From positions 16,881-80,880 of the forward strand of contig NZ_JAXHBQ010000002.1 in NCBI RefSeq assembly GCF_042466115.1: 64,000 nucleotides of DNA, read 5' to 3'. The DNA is from SW4 sp042466115. Lineage in GTDB: Bacteria > Pseudomonadota > Alphaproteobacteria > Rhodobacterales > Rhodobacteraceae. Every line of letters begins with the position of its first letter. Positions within the stretch are counted from its first letter, which is position 1. Below the pieces are notes generated by a model. That model was not told the DNA's origin and did no database searches. It worked only from the letters and a program-made list of their open reading frames with translations. Positions 7,877 through 16,097 of this stretch are shown here, piece after piece. Position numbers and translations under genes: made by a program.

Positions 7877-8659
7877 TTGGAACCTCTCTCACCAATAATG
7901 CTCGGTTTTTTTGGCAGCTTGGCCGCCGGATCATTGACAGCCGTAGGCGCTATACCCGTGCTCTTTGGACGGATACCGTCGCGTGCAACGCGTGATCTAT
8001 CGCTTGGATTTGCGGCAGGTGTGATGCTAGCGGCGTCGTTCTTTTCCTTGATCATTCCCGCTTTGGATGCTGCGGAGCTCCGATATGAGAATGCTGCCGC
8101 TCCGGCTGCAATTGTATGTTTGGCAATTCTATTCGGAATGGGTGCGGTGGCGCTCATGAACGAGAAGTTACCGCACGAGCACTTCAGCACTGGCCGTGAA
8201 GGGCCGGAGGCCGCTTCGCTGCGCCGTGTTTGGTTGTTTATTATTGCCATCACAATTCACAATTTCCCTGAGGGCCTCGCGGTCGGTGTCGGCTTCGGGG
8301 CGGACGGTCTTTCCGGCGGAATGCCGCTTGCAATCGGGATTGGATTGCAGAACGCGCCTGAGGGCTTGGCAGTAGCAGTATCCCTCCTCGGAGAGGGGTA
8401 TTCGAAAGGCCGTGCTTGGGGAATTGCCGCGCTCACAGGTATGGTTGAGCCAATCGGCGGACTGATCGGGGCCGGGATTATCACGTTTTCACAGCCACTT
8501 CTGCCATGGGGTCTCGCGTTTGCTGCTGGTGCCATGCTCTACGTCATCAGCCATGAGATCATTCCAGAAACACATAGAAGTGGGCACCAGAACAAGGCCA
8601 CGCTAGGCCTGTCGATAGGCCTCGTTATTATGCTGTTTCTAGATGTCTGGCTTGGGTGA
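7877..8659 (+). CDS. ZIP family divalent metal transporter
   Basis: A 260-residue protein with about eight membrane helices. The ZIP metal-site motifs are clear: HNFPEGLAVGVGFG in helix IV and NAPEGLAVAVSL in helix V. It uses a TTG start with a GGAAG ribosome site 9-10 bases upstream. ZIP proteins usually bring Zn2+ or Fe2+ into the cytoplasm, which is unusual in an operon otherwise concerned with tolerance; a homeostatic role or export from the periplasm cannot be told apart here. The stop codon overlaps the GTG start of lspA. Confidence 0.9.
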   Translation: MEPLSPIMLGFFGSLAAGSLTAVGAIPVLFGRIPSRATRDLSLGFAAGVMLAASFFSLIIPALDAAELRYENAAAPAAIVCLAILFGMGAVALMNEKLPHEHFSTGREGPEAASLRRVWLFIIAITIHNFPEGLAVGVGFGADGLSGGMPLAIGIGLQNAPEGLAVAVSLLGEGYSKGRAWGIAALTGMVEPIGGLIGAGIITFSQPLLPWGLAFAAGAMLYVISHEIIPETHRSGHQNKATLGLSIGLVIMLFLDVWLG

Positions 8660-9138
8660 GCGGCAACATGATGAAACCTCTCTTCATTGGCCTCGCCAGC
8701 GCCTCCATGGGTCTTTTGATAGATCAAGCTACGAAGTTCGTCGTTGTCGAGAACGCCTCGTCACTGGTAACGGGCATCAAAGTCCTACCTGTTTTCGATC
8801 TCGTTTTTCTTCGGAATGACGGGGTGAGCTTTGGCATGCTTGGGGGTGTGCCTTGGTGGGGCCTTACGGTGCTCGCGCTCATCATATGCGCTTTCCTTGC
8901 CTTTCTCCTCTTTCGCAGTGACAATCGCGTCGAAGCCGTGGCGTTCGGTGCGATCATCGGAGGTGCGCTCGGCAATGTTGTGGATCGTTTCCGCTTTCAA
9001 GCGGTCACCGATTTCCTGAGCTTTCACATCGGCGACCTGTATTGGCCAGCATTCAACCTTGCCGATGTTTTTGTTGTGTGTGGTGTGGCGGTTCTTCTTT
9101 TGGAACCACTAACGACGTCTCGTCGCAGTCAGGCATAA
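8656..9138 (+). CDS. lspA: Lipoprotein signal peptidase (SPase II)
   Basis: A 160-residue membrane aspartyl protease with four helices. Family motifs are in order: DQATK, NDGVSFG (NxGxxFG), GGALGNVVDR...VTDF with the first catalytic Asp, and FNLADVFVVCG with the second. It cleaves lipoprotein precursors before the lipidated cysteine. GTG start at 8656, or ATG at 8668, overlapping the ZIP gene. A plasmid copy next to metal genes recalls pbrC of lead-resistance operons, where an SPase II is part of the resistance. It is the last gene of the operon and its 3' end overlaps the convergent L,D-transpeptidase gene by ten bases. Confidence 0.93.
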   Translation: MSGNMMKPLFIGLASASMGLLIDQATKFVVVENASSLVTGIKVLPVFDLVFLRNDGVSFGMLGGVPWWGLTVLALIICAFLAFLLFRSDNRVEAVAFGAIIGGALGNVVDRFRFQAVTDFLSFHIGDLYWPAFNLADVFVVCGVAVLLLEPLTTSRRSQA

Positions 9139-9638
9139 ATGTTGATTGGCGTGCCATCGCGAACCATGGCGTAAATCTCTTCGATTTGCCGATCGGTGAC
9201 CGAAATGCAGCCAGCCGTCCAGTCCTGCTTGTTCATGGGATCGATCCCACGCCGTGGGCCACCATGAATAAAAATGTCACCGCCAGGCGATTTACCCTGA
9301 GCTGCCGCGAACGCTCGATCTTCTTCGTTCGGGTATGAAATGCCGATCGACAAATGGAACAGGCTTTCTTGATTGCGCCGGTCGATGGTATACGCACCCT
9401 CCGGAGTTCGGCCATCGCCCTCGAATTGCTTATGACCTGCAGGAGCAAACCCAAGTCCAACTGGATAGGTGTTCAACACACCCGCAGCACCATCCAGAAC
9501 CAAAATCCTTTCCGATTTATAAAGGCGGAGTCGCGTGACCTCTGGTCCAGTGTAAGAGCGAAATTTGCTGGCACAGCCGGAAAGAAAGGCGGCAATGCCG
9601 CTCAGAAGGAAGAACCGTCTTGGAAATTTGCCTATCAT
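9129..9638 (-). CDS. YkuD-type L,D-transpeptidase, predicted lipoprotein
   Basis: A 169-residue protein with a lipoprotein signal: a charged start, a hydrophobic stretch and the lipobox LSGC, giving a lipid-anchored periplasmic enzyme. The YkuD catalytic region shows IFIHGG and DWTAGCISVTD (catalytic Cys in GC). L,D-transpeptidases make 3-3 cross-links in peptidoglycan or attach proteins to it. The start is placed at MIGKF because the longer frame lacks a signal and overlaps the TRAP gene. It is the last gene of the minus-strand group zntA-dctQ-dctM and lies tail to tail with lspA, overlapping it by 10 bp. Confidence 0.85.
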   Translation of the reverse strand: MIGKFPRRFFLLSGIAAFLSGCASKFRSYTGPEVTRLRLYKSERILVLDGAAGVLNTYPVGLGFAPAGHKQFEGDGRTPEGAYTIDRRNQESLFHLSIGISYPNEEDRAFAAAQGKSPGGDIFIHGGPRRGIDPMNKQDWTAGCISVTDRQIEEIYAMVRDGTPINIYA

Positions 9639-9730
9639 CACTGCCACAGTCCTCTTCTTGGAAGATTTTCCATGTTGGTATAGCAATGTCGGTCGCCAAT
9701 CAATCATTGCCACAGCCGCAGCAACTTCCG

Positions 9731-11104
9731 TCACCACCGGATAATCTGCGGTGCTTCTGTCGACCCAAGGGACATTTCAGGCAGCCAGGTGATAAGCTGC
9801 GGGAACGAAATCAGCGTCGCGATCAATACGATCTCAATGGCAACAAGCGGTACCGCGCCGCGATAGATATCGGAAAGGTTGATACCCTTCGGTGCCGCCA
9901 TCTTGGCGAAAAACAGGGCATAGCCGAAGGGAGGCGTCAAAAAGGACGTCTGCAAAGCCAGTGCTATCAGGCCAGCGATCCAGATTTGTGCAAAGTAGGC
10001 TGAGCCGACGTGATCCGCGAAGTCGAGTTCCGAGAAGAGCGGCATCAGTACGGGTATGAAGACCAGCAGTACCTCGATCCAGTCAAAAACAAACCCAAGG
10101 ACGATGACCACACCAAGGAGCATCGCCAATAATCCCCATCGGGAGAGATCGAATGCGGATATCCAGTTGAAGATGACGCCAGGTCCACCAACAAGGTGGA
10201 AGCTCAGCGAAAAGACCGATGCGCCCAGCACAATAAAGAAGACCATCGACGTCATGGTACTTGTCTGCACAGTGACAGAGTTCAGCGACGAGAACGACAA
10301 GCGCTTTCGCACCAGCGCGACCAACAGAGCGCCAAAAACCCCTACGCCAGCCGCCTCCGTGAGTGTTGCAAAGCCCAGAATAATACTGAGGGGAATGGAT
10401 GCGATAACAGCGACTGAAGCGAGTACGAACAAAAAGTCTGACACAAGATTGGTCTTTGGCGCGTCCAAGGGGATTTCGACGGTTTTTCGCAAGGTGACGG
10501 CAAAGTAGATCGCGAAGGCCAGGACCATCAAAAGAACAGGCACGATCAGGGCCACGTACATCAACCCAATACGTAGATAGAACACGTTCGAGATGAAGAA
10601 CAACATCACTGCAGGTGGAAACACGACGCCCAATGCGCCAGAGGCCGCGACAGCGGCACCCGCGGTTCGCGGTGCATAGCCCGAGGCCATCATCGGGGCA
10701 TAGGCGACCAGTGCCACGGTGATGACGGATGCGCCGATTACCCCGGCGGCTGGCGCGAGAACGAGACCGATCAGCAGGGTCGCAATAGCGTAGCGACCCG
10801 AAACGCCCGTCAGAAGACGCCCCAGCAGGCGAAACATGGTATCGGCAACCCCACTGGCATTCAGGACCAGACCGAGGAAAATCAGCATTGGCACGCTGGT
10901 GAATTGGACTGATTCATTGGTCAGTACACCGCGTGCTCGCAGGTAGATCAGCCCCAGATGTTGAAAATCAGTGATCCCCACCCAGACCGCAGCCACAAAT
11001 CCCAAGAAGCCTGTCCCTGCCAGGACCAGAGCCACCGGAAAGCCGCTGAAGACCCCGATGGCCATCACAACAAGCATAGCGACCGTGAGGACTTCATTCA
11101 CCAC
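9731..11104 (-). CDS. dctM: TRAP transporter large permease (DctM family)
   Basis: A protein of about 457 residues with roughly 12 hydrophobic segments. Motifs fit DctM: FLGLVLNASGVADTMFRLLGRLLTG, GASVITVALVAYAPMM and the C-terminal LQTSFLTPPFGYALFF. It forms the ion-coupled channel of a tripartite solute importer with the small permease. The start is one of two tandem GTG codons (11104 or 11101) overlapping the end of dctQ; the long upstream extension of the frame is not family-like. No gene for the periplasmic binding protein (DctP/TAXI) was found nearby, so the substrate is unknown and it may borrow a binding protein from elsewhere. Confidence 0.9.
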   Translation of the reverse strand: MVNEVLTVAMLVVMAIGVFSGFPVALVLAGTGFLGFVAAVWVGITDFQHLGLIYLRARGVLTNESVQFTSVPMLIFLGLVLNASGVADTMFRLLGRLLTGVSGRYAIATLLIGLVLAPAAGVIGASVITVALVAYAPMMASGYAPRTAGAAVAASGALGVVFPPAVMLFFISNVFYLRIGLMYVALIVPVLLMVLAFAIYFAVTLRKTVEIPLDAPKTNLVSDFLFVLASVAVIASIPLSIILGFATLTEAAGVGVFGALLVALVRKRLSFSSLNSVTVQTSTMTSMVFFIVLGASVFSLSFHLVGGPGVIFNWISAFDLSRWGLLAMLLGVVIVLGFVFDWIEVLLVFIPVLMPLFSELDFADHVGSAYFAQIWIAGLIALALQTSFLTPPFGYALFFAKMAAPKGINLSDIYRGAVPLVAIEIVLIATLISFPQLITWLPEMSLGSTEAPQIIRW

Positions 11105-11633
11105 TATGGAGGCCGCCCGATTGTTCCGGTGCGCCTTGCGCACGTTTTCCCGCCAGAAAGGCGATGTTGCGCAAGGCAACGATGACCCCCGCAAGAGCCA
11201 GCAAGAAGGGGCCAATGACTCCGGCAATGCGTTCTGCCCACAACTGGGTCTCGGCGAATTTCGTCGTCCGCATCAGACTGTCCCACCCGTAATAGGTCAG
11301 GATGGCGGCAAGCGGCAGAAGGACAAACAGGCCACCAATGATTTCGACCCAGGCAATGCGGCGCGCGGACCAGTGTCTGCGAAGGACATCCACGCGGACG
11401 TGACCGTCGCGCAGATAGGTATAGCCGAAGGTCATGAAGATCAGGATGAACAAGAGTGACGTGGACAGGTCCGGCAAGTAACTCGATACACCAAGATGGA
11501 GCTTGCGATCCAGCATCTGAAGCGCGCCATACCCAGCAATCGAAACAACTGTCAGCCATGCCGTGAAGACGCCAATGCCGCGAATGCCACGGTCAATCCA
11601 ATCCAATAACCTCAAGCCGCTTACCCTCCCCAT
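11094..11633 (-). CDS. dctQ: TRAP transporter small permease (DctQ family)
   Basis: A 179-residue membrane protein with four helices, matching DctQ in size and in the central YLRDGHVRVDVLRRHWSARR-like loop (an R-x-G-H-V-R-V-D motif is typical). It pairs with the large permease encoded immediately downstream, whose start overlaps its stop by 11 bp. It begins 20 bp after the stop of the zinc P-ATPase gene on the same strand, so it may be transcribed from the metal-responsive promoter at 14024-14054. Confidence 0.88.
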   Translation of the reverse strand: MGRVSGLRLLDWIDRGIRGIGVFTAWLTVVSIAGYGALQMLDRKLHLGVSSYLPDLSTSLLFILIFMTFGYTYLRDGHVRVDVLRRHWSARRIAWVEIIGGLFVLLPLAAILTYYGWDSLMRTTKFAETQLWAERIAGVIGPFLLALAGVIVALRNIAFLAGKRAQGAPEQSGGLHSGE

Positions 11634-11652
11634 GGGACTTCTAGGTCAATCT

Positions 11653-13992
11653 TTAGTGTCCGTGTGCCAATGCACTCTTCGCCATCTCTTCACCAATCCG
11701 TTCCCCACCGCGTGGGCCGCGCGTCTCGTCACGGGCCTTCAGCAACCTCAAAGCATTGGCCACCACGATGAGCGAAACCCCGACATCAGCGGCGATAGCG
11801 CCCCACATTGAGGCCATGCCGAAGGCCGTTGCCACGACAAAGACAGCCTTGGTGGCAAGGGACAGACCGATGTTCTGTTTGATGATCGACATGGTCCGGC
11901 GCGAATGCCCGATCAACCAAGGCACCTTCCCGATGTCGTCGGTCATGAGCGCAATGTCGGCCGTTTCAATTGCCGCATCCGATCCCACGGCCCCCATAGC
12001 GATGCCGTAATGCGCGCGCGCCATTGCAGGGGCATCGTTCACGCCGTCCCCGATCATTGCGACGGTATCGTACTGCGCCACCAATTCCTCGATTGCGGTA
12101 ACCTTGTCCTCGGGCAGAAGTTCGGCGCGCACTTCGTCTATGCCCACTTCGGCAGCAACAGCCCTCGCCGTTGCTGCGTTGTCACCTGTCAACATCACGA
12201 TCTTCTTGACCCCTTGCGCATGCAACTGCGCAACGATGCCTTTTGCATCAGGCCGGATCCGGTCACGCAGTTCCAGCAGGCCACTTACGCCAGTACTGTC
12301 CCCGACCGCGACGAGCGTGTTTCCTGCCCCTTCGATCCGGTCGCGCAGATCAGACGGAATGTTGGATCCGAACCCTTTCTCCTCTGCAAAACGATCAGAC
12401 CCCAGCCAGATTGATTGACCGTCCATCTCACCCTCCAATCCACGACCTGGGACAGTGCGGGAATTGTCAGCGGGAACATAGGAAAGGCTATCTTGCTCGG
12501 CACGGCTCAGGATTGCCCGCGCGAGCGGGTGGGAAGATCGCGCTTCAAGCGCCGCCGCGCGCTTCAAAAGTTCGCGCTCCGACGTATTGCCAATCGGGTA
12601 AACCGCTGCGACTTCCGGCTCTCCCATTGTAATCGTCCCCGTCTTGTCCATCGCAAGTGCCGTCGTACGGCCAGGAGCTTCGACATAGGCGCCTCCTTTG
12701 ATCAGAACACCATTGCGGGCTGATGCGGCAAGGGCGGCGACGATCGAGACTGGTGTTGAAATTACCAGAGCACATGGGCAGGCAATGACCAAAAGGACGA
12801 GAGCATTATAGAACCAGAAGCCCCAGTCGCCGCCCAGCAACGGTGGCACCAGCGCGATGACAACAGCTAAAATCATCACGATGGGTGTGTAGATGCGGGC
12901 GAACTTTGTTACCCATTGCTCAACCTCAGCCCGGCGCGAGTGGGCATCACCCACCATGCGGATGATTTTGGACAAAACGGTATCCGAAGCGGACTTCGTT
13001 GCGCGCACAGTTAGCGTGCCTTCGCCATTAATTGTGCCAGCATAGACATCGTCGCCTGCTTCTTTCGGCACCAAGGCACTTTCGCCAGTGATAGGGGCCT
13101 GGTCGACTGCCCCAGCTCCGCTCACAACTTCGCCATCGAGCGCAATTCGATCGCCACCACGCACGATGAAATGTGCGCCGATAGAAACGGCTGCAGCGGG
13201 AACGTCAGCTTCGCTCCCATCGTCATAGAGCACCCGCGCTGTCGGTGGCGCGAGATCGAGAAGCGCTGAAACGGCGTTGCGGGCGCGCCCGACGCTCCAA
13301 CTTTCCAGATACAGCGACAATGAGAAGAAGAAGGCCACCGTGGCGGCCTCGAAGAATTCGCCCAAGCCGATCGCACCTGCGACGGCCACGACCATCAAAA
13401 GGTTCATATCCGGAGAGAGCCTGCGCGCTGATGACCATGCTTTAGGTGCGACAAGCCAAACTCCAAACAGGATTGCGACCGCAAACAGTCCGATTTCAGC
13501 GATTGGCATTGCCGACTCGCCATGACCGGAAAACAAGCCAATCGCGCCACCGAACCCTGTTTCGACGATATGATAGATGAATCCTGCCGCCCAGAACCCG
13601 CCACTCATCGCTGTAAAGCGTTTTTGGGTCTTTAGATGCGCGGCCTGATCCGCACTGGCATCCTCGGCATTCCAAGGTTTCGCGATCATGCCGGTTGTGC
13701 TGACAAGTTTCATGATTTTTTCCGCCGGAATAGACTTGCCGCCGTCGATCACCGTCATCCGCGCATTGATCACGTCAAAAGCGAGGTACTCGATTCCACC
13801 AACCTCGGGCCCTACGACCCGATTAAGGATCGAGACCTCTTCAGCGCAATCCAAACCGCTGACGTGAAAACTCAGCCCATCGGAGTCCTTGACCTGCGTT
13901 GGCGTGACAGCCTCCCCTCCGCAGCAACTTGCGCCGGTTTCGGATGATGAGACAGAATGGTCGTGATTGTGGTGGGCAGCATCATGTGGCAT
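11653..13992 (-). CDS. zntA: Zn/Cd/Pb-translocating P1B-type ATPase (ZntA/CadA-like)
   Basis: A 779-residue pump. The N terminus is His/Cys-rich (H3, HHNHDH, CCGG at 23-26). A degenerate heavy-metal domain follows with GLDCAEE (Cys49), which is the DCxxE-type site of Zn/Cd/Pb pumps rather than GMxCxxC. Core motifs are CPCAL in the transport helix, DKTGT (phosphorylated Asp), TGES, SSHPLA (HP motif) and GDGVNDAP. It exports Zn2+, Cd2+ or Pb2+ from the cytoplasm with ATP. It starts 32 bp downstream of the -10 of a MerR-type promoter and is followed by the TRAP permease genes and an L,D-transpeptidase gene. Confidence 0.93.
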   Translation of the reverse strand: MPHDAAHHNHDHSVSSSETGASCCGGEAVTPTQVKDSDGLSFHVSGLDCAEEVSILNRVVGPEVGGIEYLAFDVINARMTVIDGGKSIPAEKIMKLVSTTGMIAKPWNAEDASADQAAHLKTQKRFTAMSGGFWAAGFIYHIVETGFGGAIGLFSGHGESAMPIAEIGLFAVAILFGVWLVAPKAWSSARRLSPDMNLLMVVAVAGAIGLGEFFEAATVAFFFSLSLYLESWSVGRARNAVSALLDLAPPTARVLYDDGSEADVPAAAVSIGAHFIVRGGDRIALDGEVVSGAGAVDQAPITGESALVPKEAGDDVYAGTINGEGTLTVRATKSASDTVLSKIIRMVGDAHSRRAEVEQWVTKFARIYTPIVMILAVVIALVPPLLGGDWGFWFYNALVLLVIACPCALVISTPVSIVAALAASARNGVLIKGGAYVEAPGRTTALAMDKTGTITMGEPEVAAVYPIGNTSERELLKRAAALEARSSHPLARAILSRAEQDSLSYVPADNSRTVPGRGLEGEMDGQSIWLGSDRFAEEKGFGSNIPSDLRDRIEGAGNTLVAVGDSTGVSGLLELRDRIRPDAKGIVAQLHAQGVKKIVMLTGDNAATARAVAAEVGIDEVRAELLPEDKVTAIEELVAQYDTVAMIGDGVNDAPAMARAHYGIAMGAVGSDAAIETADIALMTDDIGKVPWLIGHSRRTMSIIKQNIGLSLATKAVFVVATAFGMASMWGAIAADVGVSLIVVANALRLLKARDETRGPRGGERIGEEMAKSALAHGH

Positions 13993-14023
13993 GGAAAATC
14001 CTCAGATTCGCATTTAGACCATG

Positions 14024-14054
14024 AAGATAACCTCTACAGTAACTAGAGCTTCAA
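14024..14054 (-). promoter_or_regulatory. MerR-type promoter of the zntA-like operon
   Basis: On the minus strand a TTGAAG -35 element (14049-14054) and a TATCTT -10 element (14024-14029) are separated by 19 bp. The spacer contains the dyad CTCTAG-TTACTGT-AGAG. The -35 and first half-site are identical to those of the CDF operon promoter 11.7 kb away, so both probably answer to the same MerR protein. Confidence 0.8.
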
Positions 14055-14229
14055 GAGAAAAATGACGGCCCATTCAATTTGCGCGTAAGCCCATAGAATT
14101 CGACAGAATTCGTCACCTTAGAACCACTCGATCGCGCGGTTTCCATGTTTGGGGGCAGTATTGATTGCGTTCTTCTAGCGACACGACATATCAACCTCAC
14201 AACAGGAATTACGATCAAGGAGTTTCAAA

Positions 14230-14508
14230 ATGTCCATTCGAAACGCTGCGGTACTGACATTTATCCCGGTACTAGCCGCTTGCACGGTCCAAATGTCTGA
14301 TCCCCAAGATGAGAATCCAACACCGCCCATTCCAGACGAAGTCATCGCTATCGCAGGCCCTAACCAAGATCTTATGTCGGCGTTCCTGCGCCCAGAGGAT
14401 AACTGCTATTGGTATATGCACAAGGGTCCCGTCGAGACCACACCGCTTCCTCTCAGAACCGCGGATAGTCGCGCTATTTGCATTCGCCAAGAGGCTCAAC
14501 AAGCTTAA
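14230..14508 (+). CDS. Small predicted lipoprotein of unknown function
   Basis: A 92-residue protein with a short lipoprotein signal ending in the lipobox LAAC (Cys17), followed by a proline-rich linker. The remainder carries two further cysteines (in DNCYWY and AICIRQ) and a YWYMHKGPVETTPLPLRT segment that I do not recognise. The AAGGAG ribosome site lies 8 bases before the ATG, so expression is plausible. It sits alone between the divergent zntA operon and a convergent L,D-transpeptidase gene, about 190 bp downstream of the zntA promoter. A role in the envelope is inferred only from the lipid anchor and the neighbours. Confidence 0.65.
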   Translation: MSIRNAAVLTFIPVLAACTVQMSDPQDENPTPPIPDEVIAIAGPNQDLMSAFLRPEDNCYWYMHKGPVETTPLPLRTADSRAICIRQEAQQA

Positions 14509-14587
14509 CCTTTGGATTGCTCTCTGCGGAATGTCACAGAGAACTCGATCCCTCTCATCCGAACCTGTTGAATTTGAGGTCGATAAG

Positions 14588-15250
14588 CTAACCCGTCGAA
14601 ATGACGCTTTCCGAAGCTGAATACAGGTATACAGTCGAGCCCATTTCGACATTTGGGTAGAGCGCATTAATATGCGCCATCACCATTCGAACACAGCCTG
14701 AGCTGGCTCGGCCTCCAATTGACCTTGGGTAAGGCGTGCCGTGAATCCGCAGATACGTGTCACGCTGTCCTACATAAAGGTAAATGGCGCGTGATCCGAG
14801 CGCATTGGTCGGCCCCGGCTCCATCCCATCTGCCCATCGTGCGTTTTCAGGGTCACGTTCAATCATCGACTGAGTCGGGGTCCAATGCGGCCATTCAACC
14901 AGACGACGAACAGTGTATGTGCCCGGCTCGTAAAGATTTCCGCGAGCGATCGCTACGCCATAGCGCATCGCTGTCCCACCCTCCTCGATATGGTAGAGGT
15001 ATCTTGCAACGGCATCGACATGGATGTCGCCAGGTGTCAGATTATCGCGCGCTTCGACGCGTTGAGGCAGGAAACGAGGCGCCAACTCCCAAGGATTTGA
15101 GGTCTCGAGATCAAAATCTGCCGGCGTCACCTGCGCGTCCCAGGCCGCCTTCTCTGAGGCTGTTGGCCAAGAATTGGCTAGAACCGGAGTTGTGATGGGG
15201 GCTGAAAAGAGGGCAGCGCTAGTTGTGATGAAATGGCGTCTGGTAAGCAT
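14588..15250 (-). CDS. YkuD-type L,D-transpeptidase with Tat-like signal
   Basis: A 220-residue protein. The N terminus MLTRRHFITTSAAL fits a twin-arginine signal, with likely cleavage after VLA near residue 25. The YkuD domain covers about 80-210: GSRAIYL, then IHGTPYPRSIG and SSGCVRM, which supply the catalytic His and Cys. It modifies peptidoglycan or links proteins to it in the periplasm. It is monocistronic and begins 46 bp below a MerR-type promoter, one of three L,D-transpeptidases in the window and the second adjacent to the zinc genes. Confidence 0.88.
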   Translation of the reverse strand: MLTRRHFITTSAALFSAPITTPVLANSWPTASEKAAWDAQVTPADFDLETSNPWELAPRFLPQRVEARDNLTPGDIHVDAVARYLYHIEEGGTAMRYGVAIARGNLYEPGTYTVRRLVEWPHWTPTQSMIERDPENARWADGMEPGPTNALGSRAIYLYVGQRDTYLRIHGTPYPRSIGGRASSGCVRMVMAHINALYPNVEMGSTVYLYSASESVISTG

Positions 15251-15296
15251 TTTCTATCTCCACTGTCTTGCCAAAGTGATCGACATCATTTGTTCG

Positions 15297-15327
15297 AAGT
15301 TACAACCTACACCTCCTAGAGCTTCAA
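15297..15327 (-). promoter_or_regulatory. MerR-type promoter of the L,D-transpeptidase gene
   Basis: On the minus strand the -35 TTGAAG (15322-15327) and first half-site CTCTAG are identical to those of the zntA promoter. A 19 bp spacer leads to TAACTT (15297-15302). The second half of the dyad is degraded, so control by the MerR protein is less certain than for the other three promoters. Confidence 0.55.
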
Positions 15328-15445
15328 GAAAAAAATGAACTTACACAATCTTGTGTGCCGTTTGACGGTAGATAACTGCGGGCCTTTCCTTTGCTGACCT
15401 GCGCCCCTAAAACTCCTCCAGATTTGTGTAGAGTCCGCCCAACAA

Positions 15446-15753
15446 GAAGACGGACAAATGAAGGCTCGTTCGCGGACGAACAGATCATTGCAATGATCAA
15501 GGAACAGGAAGCTGGTGAGAAGGCAGGCGATGTATGTCGGCGGCACGGGATCAGTTCCGCGACCTTCTACAAATACAAGTCGAAGTATGACGGGATGATA
15601 CCGTCTGACGCACAGCGATTGCGGGCATTGGAGGACGAGAACGGCAAGCTGAAGAAGCTGTTGGCCGAACAGATGTGGGAGCGTGACCTTGTCCGCCATT
15701 GGTCCGAGGACAATGGTCGCGCGCCATGCTGCGAGACATCAGTTCAAAAATGA
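15446..15753 (+). pseudogene. IS3-family transposase orfA (damaged)
   Basis: Reads as an IS407-type OrfA: SFADEQIIAMIKEQEAGEKA, then a helix-turn-helix (DVCRRHGISSATFYKYKSKY) and the leucine-zipper region RALEDENGKLKKLLAEQM. The natural ATG (about 15458) is in a different frame from the conserved coding sequence. One base appears to be missing within the first four codons, so a normal start is lost. The protein would be DNA-binding but without a functional OrfB partner. Confidence 0.75.
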
Positions 15754-15999
15754 TGACGCCCGTGGCAAAGCGGAATGCGGTGGTTCATCTGTGCGAAGCG
15801 CACGGCGTGAGCCCGCGACGGGTGTGTGATGTGCTGCAGTTTAATCGGTCAACGGTGCGCAATCTGTCGCGCCGACGCGAGGGAAGCGCTTGAAGAATGG
15901 CAGGAGGATTACAACTGGCGCAGGCCGCACTCAGCCTTAGCGAACATGACCCCAAAGGAGTTCTTGCACAGAAAGGCGATGGACAAAATGGCCGCCTAA
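15726..15999 (+). pseudogene. IS3-family transposase orfB (internal deletion and frameshift)
   Basis: The first part encodes the OrfB N terminus (MLRDISSKMMTPVAKR...RRVCDVLQFNRSTVR). At about 15870 it jumps, in another frame, to the extreme C terminus (EALEEWQEDYNWRRPHSAL...MTPKEFL). The whole integrase core with the D,D and first part of the DDE signature is missing, so the transposase is dead. Confidence 0.8.
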
Positions 16000-16097
16000 G
16001 GTCACTGATTTAATCCCAATGGCACCGCTTAAGCTGGAGGGAGCTTGGGGCTTAGGTCACCCATATTGATATTGTCGGTAAAGTCGATAGAGTTGTT

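Larger units (their letters stand above)
15395..16059 (+). mobile_element. Remnant of an IS3-family (IS407-like) insertion sequence
   Basis: A 665 bp element bounded by imperfect inverted ends: TGACCTGCGCCCC at the left (15395) and, reading inward from 16059, TGACCTAAGCCCC at the right. It holds an orfA-like frame with a damaged start and an orfB reduced to its N- and C-terminal pieces. An intact member of this group is about 1.2-1.3 kb, so roughly half, including the DDE catalytic region, has been lost. No matching direct repeats of the flanks were seen. Confidence 0.85.

Noticed and set aside
15385..16065. Target-site duplication of the IS remnant
   Set aside because: The bases next to the two ends (TTGC and CCCA) do not match.
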